A program made the translations under genes and the position numbers. Positions 6,188-10,417 of a stretch of 10,417 nt of DNA are shown here, one piece after another. Numbering within the stretch: the stretch's first letter is position 1; each line of letters starts with the position of its first letter. The notes under the pieces are model-generated. The model was not told the DNA's origin. It worked only from the letters and a program-made list of their open reading frames with translations, and searched no databases. The DNA is from Lachnospiraceae bacterium (GTDB lineage: Bacteria > Bacillota_A > Clostridia > Lachnospirales > Lachnospiraceae), in the NCBI GenBank assembly GCA_017996675.1, contig JAGOGN010000044.1:1-10417 (forward strand). The letters are read 5' to 3'.

Positions 6188-6188
6188 A

Positions 6189-6335
6189 ATGGATCAGGCA
6201 ATTGAGGAAACAGGTTCCATTTTTCTAGTCGGAATTACCTTGCTGTTGGTGGTGCGGTTATTAGTTCAGTGTTTATTTACACAGGATCTGCTAGGTAATA
6301 TGGTTACTATCTGGATTTGCCAGATGATTCGGTGA
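6189..6335 (+). CDS. Tiny single-pass membrane protein, 48 aa (MDQAIEETG)
   Basis: MDQAIEETGS is followed by a helix IFLVGITLLLVV, an Arg at 23, and more hydrophobic residues to about 30, then a short tail ending CQMIR. E-E-T-G occupies residues 6-9, matching E-x-Y-G in its neighbours with Thr for Tyr. GGAGGG lies four bases before the ATG, inside the end of the previous gene. Function is unknown; context and design link it to the other tiny proteins of the operon. Confidence 0.65.
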   Translation: MDQAIEETGSIFLVGITLLLVVRLLVQCLFTQDLLGNMVTIWICQMIR

Positions 6336-6346
6336 AGAGGTGGAAG

Positions 6347-6493
6347 ATGAAGAAAATATGGGTTGAATACGGTAATGCCTTGTTGACAATGGTGATTACA
6401 AGTTTATTAATTGGAATACTTTTATTTAGCGGGATGGAAAAGAATCCGATTCCGCAGTTAAATAACGAAATCGGACAGGTCTTTCGTATATGA
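6347..6493 (+). CDS. Tiny single-pass membrane protein, 48 aa (MKKIWVEYG)
   Basis: MKKIWVEYGN is followed by a helix (ALLTMVITSLLIGILLF, about 11-27) and a polar tail EKNPIPQLNNEIGQVFRI. The EYG followed by a hydrophobic run is the closest of the four to the start of a mature Flp pilin, but with no leader peptide. A GAGGTGG lies just upstream. Its stop overlaps the next ATG by four bases (ATGA), so the two are probably translationally coupled. Confidence 0.68.
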   Translation: MKKIWVEYGNALLTMVITSLLIGILLFSGMEKNPIPQLNNEIGQVFRI

Positions 6494-6867
6494 GAAATAC
6501 AGTTTTTGCATTGATCGGGGTATGGGTGATGCTAATTGGTATCGTGTGTGTCATGACGCTGTCAGAACGTGGGATTCGCAGAATGCAACTGGAAAACAAT
6601 GTTTCAAGATCCATGAAGGAAGCTTTTGTCATCTGTTACGATGAGCGAGAGAAAAAGGGCACAAAAGGTGTGGAGCAATCGTTATGGAAGACATTCGAAG
6701 GGCAAATGAAGAATTATCCATCGGGTCGTGGACATTATAAAATGAAAAAGATCAAAGAGGATTTTGAAAAAGGTATTTTAAGCGTGATTGTTGAGGAACA
6801 TTATCAGGTAAAAAAGGGAGTCATTAAAGTGATTACCGTAAAGAGAACGATGATTAAAGAAAATTGA
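6490..6867 (+). CDS. Single-pass pseudopilin-like protein, 125 aa, last gene of operon
   Basis: No family is recognised. A short start MRN leads to one membrane helix (about residues 4-24), then ERGIRRMQLENNVSRSMKEA, a charged helix of the sort that follows the membrane segment in TadE/TadF-like proteins, and a basic C-terminal part with predicted strands (ILSVIVEEHYQV, VIKVITVKRT). A small protein with an N-terminal anchor and an exposed strand-rich end fits a minor pseudopilin. It is translationally coupled to the previous gene by an ATGA overlap and is followed within a few bases by the operon's terminator. Confidence 0.72.
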   Translation: MRNTVFALIGVWVMLIGIVCVMTLSERGIRRMQLENNVSRSMKEAFVICYDEREKKGTKGVEQSLWKTFEGQMKNYPSGRGHYKMKKIKEDFEKGILSVIVEEHYQVKKGVIKVITVKRTMIKEN

Positions 6868-6871
6868 GATG

Positions 6872-6904
6872 AAAAAGGGCGAGTTCAGAAATGAACTCGC
6901 CCTT
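6872..6904. terminator. Shared terminator between convergent genes
   Basis: A perfect 13-bp stem, AAGGGCGAGTTCA (6875-6887) with TGAACTCGCCCTT (6892-6904), closes a GAAA loop. On the minus strand the stem ends in five Ts, a proper tail for the CNNM-type gene, whose stop codon is six bases away. On the plus strand the stem is followed only by TT and then GACTTG, so termination of the Tad-like operon may be less efficient. Confidence 0.88.
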
Positions 6905-6910
6905 GACTTG

Positions 6911-8185
6911 TTATGCACTTGTGGAGTAGAAATTGACAGGTATTCGTAAATATAATTTATCTACGCGGTTCTTGTCCATACTTATTACTTTAAAATAGAT
7001 TCCGTTATCCGTTGTCAGTTCTTCGCCCTGACTAGGGAGGTGGTCTAATAGTCCAAATACAAATCCTCCAACAGAATCAAAATCTTCCGATACCAGATTT
7101 AAATGCAATTCATCATTCAAATCGTCAAGGTCCATTGCGCCTCTGACTGTATATTCGAACTCGGAAATGGATACTAGATCCTTTTCTTCATCTTCGTCAT
7201 ATTCATCGTGAATATCGCCTACAATTTCTTCAAGTAAGTCTTCTAAGGTAATTAATCCAGCAGTGTCTCCATATTCATCAAGAACGATAGCCATGCTAAT
7301 GGATTCATCTCTCATTTTAATAAAAAGTTCTGCTGTATTCTTATGTTCATAGGTAAAAAAAGGTTCCCGCATAATTGACCGAATGTCAAAAGACGTGGTA
7401 TTTCTTAACAGTAAAAGGTCTTTCATGTTTACAATGCCAATTACGTTGTTGGTATCGTTTTGATAGACCGGGTACCGGGTAAATTTATCACGAGCATAGA
7501 TTTCAATAAGTTCATCATAAGTGCAGTCTGCACTTACAAAGGTCATATCAATACGCGGAATCATAATATATTTAGCCTGTGCTTCTCTGAAGTCAAACAT
7601 ATTATTGATTACTTCGTGGGCGTCAGATTCAATCTCGCCAAACTCATGGCTGGCATTTACGATTGTCCTTATTTCACTTGAGGAAAGGGCAATACTGGTT
7701 TGACTGACATCGATTCGAAATAGTTTCATGATTACTAATGAAATAGAGTTAATGATGATTACCACAGGGGTCAGTAATTTCACTAATAATCCTATAATTC
7801 CGGCGTAAGCCATTGATAAAGTTTCTGGGTACTTTGATGCAACAGTTTTTGGGGTGATTTCACCAAAAATTAAAACCAATAAAGTTAAAATACCGGTTGC
7901 TGCTCCGACCAAACCGCTTCCTCCGATGCTAATTGCAAGAGAAGTTGCAATAGCAGATGCGGAAATATTAACAATATTGTTTCCTACTAGGATGGCACTT
8001 AACATTTTAGGCATATCAGCTGTAACTTTCACTACGCGAGCTGCCCGCTTGTTGCCTCCTTCTGCTAAAGATTGGATTCGAATCTTGTTTGCTGTTGTTA
8101 ATGCTGTCTCCGCAGATGAAAAAAATGCGGAAAGTAGCAACATCAAAATAATACTAATTAATTGTATCGCGACACTGGGGTCCAC
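6911..8185 (-). CDS. CNNM/CorC-family transporter with CBS domains (hemolysin-like, UPF0053)
   Basis: With the GTG at 8185 as start the protein has 424 aa. An N-terminal CNNM (DUF21) domain carries FFSSAETALTTANK, GNNIVNISASAIATS and FGEITPKTVASK, all family hallmarks, with membrane helices to about residue 155. A tandem CBS pair follows (about 205-325; MIPRIDM, TRYPVYQND, MAIVLDEYGDTAGLITLEDLLEEIVGDI), then an acidic linker and a C-terminal CorC/HlyC domain. Family members of this type include magnesium exporters; older names call them hemolysins. The frame opens at a GTG (8194), but its AAAGGA would abut the start with no spacer; the GTG at 8185 has GGAG eight bases upstream, so it is chosen. 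It has its own promoter after the crotonase gene, and a hairpin terminator. Confidence 0.93.
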   Translation of the reverse strand: MDPSVAIQLISIILMLLLSAFFSSAETALTTANKIRIQSLAEGGNKRAARVVKVTADMPKMLSAILVGNNIVNISASAIATSLAISIGGSGLVGAATGILTLLVLIFGEITPKTVASKYPETLSMAYAGIIGLLVKLLTPVVIIINSISLVIMKLFRIDVSQTSIALSSSEIRTIVNASHEFGEIESDAHEVINNMFDFREAQAKYIMIPRIDMTFVSADCTYDELIEIYARDKFTRYPVYQNDTNNVIGIVNMKDLLLLRNTTSFDIRSIMREPFFTYEHKNTAELFIKMRDESISMAIVLDEYGDTAGLITLEDLLEEIVGDIHDEYDEDEEKDLVSISEFEYTVRGAMDLDDLNDELHLNLVSEDFDSVGGFVFGLLDHLPSQGEELTTDNGIYFKVISMDKNRVDKLYLRIPVNFYSTSA

Positions 8186-8229
8186 TTTAATCACTCCTTT
8201 TTTGTTTTTTTGTAAATTATTACAGAATA

Positions 8230-8258
8230 ATAATATATGAAAATCGCAGTATTTGCAA
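8230..8258 (-). promoter_or_regulatory. Promoter of the CNNM/CorC-family gene
   Basis: On the minus strand TTGCAA (8258-8253), a 17-bp spacer and TATTAT (8235-8230) lie in the 80-base gap after the crotonase gene. Transcription would start near 8223, giving a leader of about 40 nt. Confidence 0.55.
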
Positions 8259-8265
8259 GCTTCTC

Positions 8266-9042
8266 CTAAAAATCAGTCAGATTTGGCTTGCGTTTTTCTA
8301 AGAAAGCATTCATTCCTTCAGCTTTGTCTGATGAAGAGCAGCTTAAGCCAAATAGATTTGCCTCAAGTTCTACACCAGAACGAATGTCCATGTCCAATCC
8401 GAGATTGATAGCCGATTTTGCAAGGGAGACAGCGTAAGTACCATTGGAAGCAATTTGCTTTGCCATGGTAAGACAGTAATCCATTAATTCTTCTTTTGGT
8501 ACTACATGATTCACTAATCCAATTCGATATGCTTCCTCAGATTTGATGTTTGAACCAGTGAATATCAGTTCTTTCGCACGTCCTTTTCCAATTAGACGTG
8601 CTAATCTTTGGGTACCACCAAAACCAGGAATGATTCCTAACCCCACTTCAGGCTGTCCAAATAATGCACGATCCGATGAGATTCTGATGTCACATGCCAT
8701 TGCAAGTTCACAACCTCCACCTAGTGCAAATCCATTAACGGCTGCAATTGTAGCCTGAGGAAGATTCTCTAATAAAAAGAAAGTTTCGGCAGCCAGTTTA
8801 CAAAATGCACGTGCCTGGGCAGCAGAAAAATGAACCATTTCTGAAATATCTGCGCCTGCAACAAATGATTTTTCGCCATCGCCAGTAAGGATTACGACCC
8901 GAATATCTTTTCGACTTGTAATATCTTCAAATAAAGTATGAAGCTCAGTAAGGGTTTCTGTGTTTAGTGCGTTGAGTGCTTTGGGTCTTTGAATGGTAAT
9001 GGTTGCGATTTCGTCTACAACCTGAAATGCTAAATTATTCAT
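8266..9042 (-). CDS. crt: Enoyl-CoA hydratase / 3-hydroxybutyryl-CoA dehydratase (crotonase family)
   Basis: The 258-aa protein is full length for the crotonase family and cytoplasmic. It would reversibly hydrate a short-chain enoyl-CoA, in clostridia typically crotonyl-CoA in the butyrate pathway. Visible motifs are RPKALNALN (19-27), the oxyanion-hole segment FVAGADISEM (60-69), AVNGFALGGGCELAMACDIR (101-120) with catalytic E112, and the second catalytic E132 in PEVGLGIIPGFGGTQRL. Both glutamates of true hydratases are present, which argues against an isomerase-only member. AGGAGG five bases before the ATG is strong. It stands alone: thiolase, hydroxybutyryl-CoA dehydrogenase and bcd/etf genes are not beside it, so exact substrate is less sure than family. 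No hairpin terminator follows, so read-through into the CNNM-type gene is possible. Confidence 0.92.
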   Translation of the reverse strand: MNNLAFQVVDEIATITIQRPKALNALNTETLTELHTLFEDITSRKDIRVVILTGDGEKSFVAGADISEMVHFSAAQARAFCKLAAETFFLLENLPQATIAAVNGFALGGGCELAMACDIRISSDRALFGQPEVGLGIIPGFGGTQRLARLIGKGRAKELIFTGSNIKSEEAYRIGLVNHVVPKEELMDYCLTMAKQIASNGTYAVSLAKSAINLGLDMDIRSGVELEANLFGLSCSSSDKAEGMNAFLEKRKPNLTDF

Positions 9043-9080
9043 AAAAGCCTCCTAATAATGATAGATGTAATGTTAAAATT

Positions 9081-9109
9081 AATGTAGTACAACTACCAGC
9101 GAATGTCAA
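9081..9109 (-). promoter_or_regulatory. Promoter of the crotonase gene
   Basis: A consensus -35 box TTGACA (9109-9104, minus strand) is followed by a 17-bp spacer and TACATT (9086-9081). Confidence 0.6.
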
Positions 9110-9173
9110 TGTTTCTGCTGTTCGTATCTTAAAAAACGCAACAATCGATGGACATAATTATTATTGTTACCGT

Positions 9174-9201
9174 TTGAAAAAATCGCAGAGGATGATATAA
9201 T
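9174..9201 (+). promoter_or_regulatory. Promoter of mutY
   Basis: TTGAAA (9174-9179), a 16-bp spacer and consensus TATAAT (9196-9201) lie 26 bases before the mutY start codon. It diverges from the crotonase promoter, with about 64 bp between the two -35 boxes. Confidence 0.7.
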
Positions 9202-9227
9202 ACAAAAAAACGATGATGAGGTGACAA

Positions 9228-10274
9228 ATGAAAAAGGAAGTAAGGCAACTACTCAATTGGTTTCAAGATAATAAAAGAAGCCTTCCATGGCGGGACAATA
9301 AGGAGCCATATCGAATTTGGGTTTCAGAAATTATGCTACAACAAACAAGAGTAGAAGCGGTGATTCCTTATTTTAATCGATTTATGGATCGTCTTCCAAA
9401 TGTAGGAGAACTCGCACTTTGTCCAGAAGAGGAATTGTTAAAGTTATGGGAAGGTCTGGGATACTATAATAGAGTGCGGAATATGCAAAAAGCCGCAATT
9501 CAGATTCAAGATGAGTTTCAGGGGGAGTTTCCTAACAGTAAGAAAGAACTGGAGCTGTTAAGTGGTATCGGAAGTTATACTGCGGGAGCAATTGCGTCCA
9601 TTGCTTTTGGAGAGAAGGTCCCTGCCGTAGACGGTAATGTGCTAAGGGTATGGATGAGATTACATAATAAGTCTGACGACATTGCAAAGCAAAGCACGAA
9701 AAAAAATGTGGAAAGCGAGATCATGGACTGGATACCTAAGGAATCCCCAGGGGATTTTACGCAGGCCATGATGGAATTAGGTGCAACAATTTGCGTTCCA
9801 AATGGAGCGCCGAAGTGCGAACAATGTCCAGTGATTGATTTTTGCGAGAGCAAAAAAAAGGGAACAGAACGAACGTTGCCTGTAAAAGCTAAATTAAAGC
9901 CACGTAAAATACAAAACAAAACAATTTTGGTTATCCAAAAAGGAAATCGGGTTTTGCTGAAAAAAAGAAAAGCGACAGGTCTTTTGGCAGGTTTATATGA
10001 ATTTTTGAATAAAGATGGGGTTTTAGAGGAAGATGAAGTTCTTGCTTATGTTCAAAAACAGGGATTTGATTCTTTGAGAATTGTTCCATTAGGAGAGGCG
10101 AAGCACATTTTTTCTCATATCGAATGGCACATGAATGGATATTTAATTAGAATCGATGAAACGAAACCGGACGGAAAGTGGCTGTTTGCAGATATTGATG
10201 AGCTGGATCATAGATATGCAATTCCGACAGCTTATCAGGCCTACCGGAAACAAATTCGAAAAAAGTTACGATAA
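9228..10274 (+). CDS. mutY: Adenine DNA glycosylase MutY
   Basis: MutY removes adenine mispaired with 8-oxoguanine in base-excision repair. The 348-aa protein has the N-terminal six-helix domain with WVSEIMLQQTRV (31-42; E34 corresponds to the catalytic Glu), a helix-hairpin-helix LSGIGSYTAGAI (111-122), and the catalytic Asp D135 in VPAVDGNVLRV. Iron-sulfur cluster cysteines are at 189, 197, 200 and 206. The first spacing is seven residues (CVPNGAPKC), one more than the six in the textbook C-x6-C-x2-C-x5-C; the other spacings are standard. The C-terminal NUDIX-like domain (about 230-345) keeps GLLAGLYEF and an FSH motif (295-297) of the kind that reads 8-oxoguanine. GAGGTG lies just before the ATG. 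It is transcribed alone from its own promoter and ends at a strong terminator. Confidence 0.96.
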   Translation: MKKEVRQLLNWFQDNKRSLPWRDNKEPYRIWVSEIMLQQTRVEAVIPYFNRFMDRLPNVGELALCPEEELLKLWEGLGYYNRVRNMQKAAIQIQDEFQGEFPNSKKELELLSGIGSYTAGAIASIAFGEKVPAVDGNVLRVWMRLHNKSDDIAKQSTKKNVESEIMDWIPKESPGDFTQAMMELGATICVPNGAPKCEQCPVIDFCESKKKGTERTLPVKAKLKPRKIQNKTILVIQKGNRVLLKKRKATGLLAGLYEFLNKDGVLEEDEVLAYVQKQGFDSLRIVPLGEAKHIFSHIEWHMNGYLIRIDETKPDGKWLFADIDELDHRYAIPTAYQAYRKQIRKKLR

Positions 10275-10278
10275 CTAA

Positions 10279-10320
10279 AAACCGTACAAGCACTTGTCGA
10301 CAGTGTTTGTACGGTTTCTT
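10279..10320 (+). terminator. Terminator of mutY
   Basis: AAACCGTACAAGCACT (10279-10294) pairs with AGTGTTTGTACGGTTT (10302-10317) to make a 16-bp stem with one G-U pair and a 7-base loop. It is followed by TTTCTTGTTTC. The stem would also form on the minus strand, followed by a run of As read as Ts (10277-10281). Confidence 0.9.
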
Positions 10321-10328
10321 GTTTCGCG

Positions 10329-10399
10329 TATGAAAAAATAAGTTAAAAAAATTTGGAGGAACTCTGCTGTAAAACAGAGTTATGAAAAAGATAAGTTAA
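10329..10399 (+). repeat. Imperfect direct repeat flanking a hairpin, non-coding end of window
   Basis: TATGAAAAAATAAGTTAA (10329-10346) recurs as TATGAAAAAGATAAGTTAA (10381-10399), with one extra G. Between them AACTCTG (10360-10366) pairs with CAGAGTT (10375-10381). No T-run follows the hairpin and no reading frame of note is present. This looks like the upstream region of a gene beyond the right edge; the last bases (AAAAAGGAAATG, ATG at 10413) could be a ribosome binding site and start, but spacing is tight. Confidence 0.35.
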
Positions 10400-10417
10400 T
10401 TATAAAAAGGAAATGTG

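Noticed and set aside
3372..6867. The ATPase and platform pair as a spoIIIA-type sporulation operon
   Set aside because: SpoIIIAA is followed by SpoIIIAB and characteristic SpoIIIAC-AH proteins. Here the ATPase has CpaF-type motifs and the following proteins do not match those sizes or orders.
7854..8240. A 128-codon open frame on the plus strand opposite the CNNM-type gene
   Set aside because: It is antisense to conserved transporter motifs, and its composition mirrors the opposite-strand membrane helices.
9140..9168. AACAAT...ATTGTT inverted repeat between the crotonase and mutY promoters
   Set aside because: Six-base AT-rich arms 17 bases apart are expected by chance in this composition; no other support.
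9575..9919. A 114-codon open frame antisense to mutY
   Set aside because: It overlaps the catalytic and iron-sulfur region of MutY and has no independent support.
1..10417. CRISPR arrays, insertion sequences, tRNA or rRNA genes, phage attachment sites
   Set aside because: No regularly spaced repeats, transposase or integrase genes, cloverleaf-forming segments or rRNA-like sequence were seen on either strand.

Overview
The window looks like chromosome of a low-GC, Gram-positive anaerobe of the Clostridia, probably Lachnospiraceae or a close relative. This is inferred from the AT-rich base composition, purine-rich AGGAGG-type ribosome binding sites, a glutamate dehydrogenase close to the Clostridium symbiosum enzyme, a crotonase of the butyrate-pathway type, and a Tad-like pilus/secretion locus with the tiny hydrophobic proteins seen in this group. 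There are no rRNA or tRNA genes, CRISPR arrays, insertion sequences or phage genes.

Left part (1-2565). The window opens inside the 5' end of an MMPL/RND-type membrane transporter on the minus strand, divergent from a TetR-family regulator. Their 167-base spacer carries three copies of a 13-bp TGACYAnYRGTCA-type palindrome. Two of them overlap the -35 boxes of the two divergent promoters, a clear picture of an autoregulated repressor controlling an efflux-type gene. Next is a monocistronic glutamate dehydrogenase gene with its own promoter, a leader of about 120 nt that can form a GC-rich hairpin, and a strong terminator.

Middle (2605-6904). An extended -10 promoter starts a compact plus-strand operon of nine tightly packed or overlapping genes that ends at a bidirectional hairpin. 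In order these are: a 198-aa protein with a MinD/TadZ-like layout but no P-loop, a 54-aa Flp-like protein, a CpaF/TadA secretion ATPase, a 423-aa membrane protein that reads as a TadB-TadC fusion, a 117-aa pseudopilin-like protein, three single-pass proteins of 35-48 aa, and a 125-aa single-pass protein. The four tiny proteins have Gly at residue 9, usually in an E-x-Y-G context, directly before the membrane helix. They resemble the start of mature Flp pilins, but no leader peptide is encoded. No prepilin peptidase gene lies in the operon. This miniature Tad-like machine is the most unusual content of the window.

Right part (6905-10417). Two minus-strand housekeeping genes, a CNNM/CorC-type CBS-domain transporter and a crotonase, lie convergent to the Tad-like operon. 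Divergent from the crotonase is mutY (adenine DNA glycosylase), with a strong terminator. The last 100 bases are non-coding as far as seen and hold a hairpin flanked by an imperfect direct repeat.
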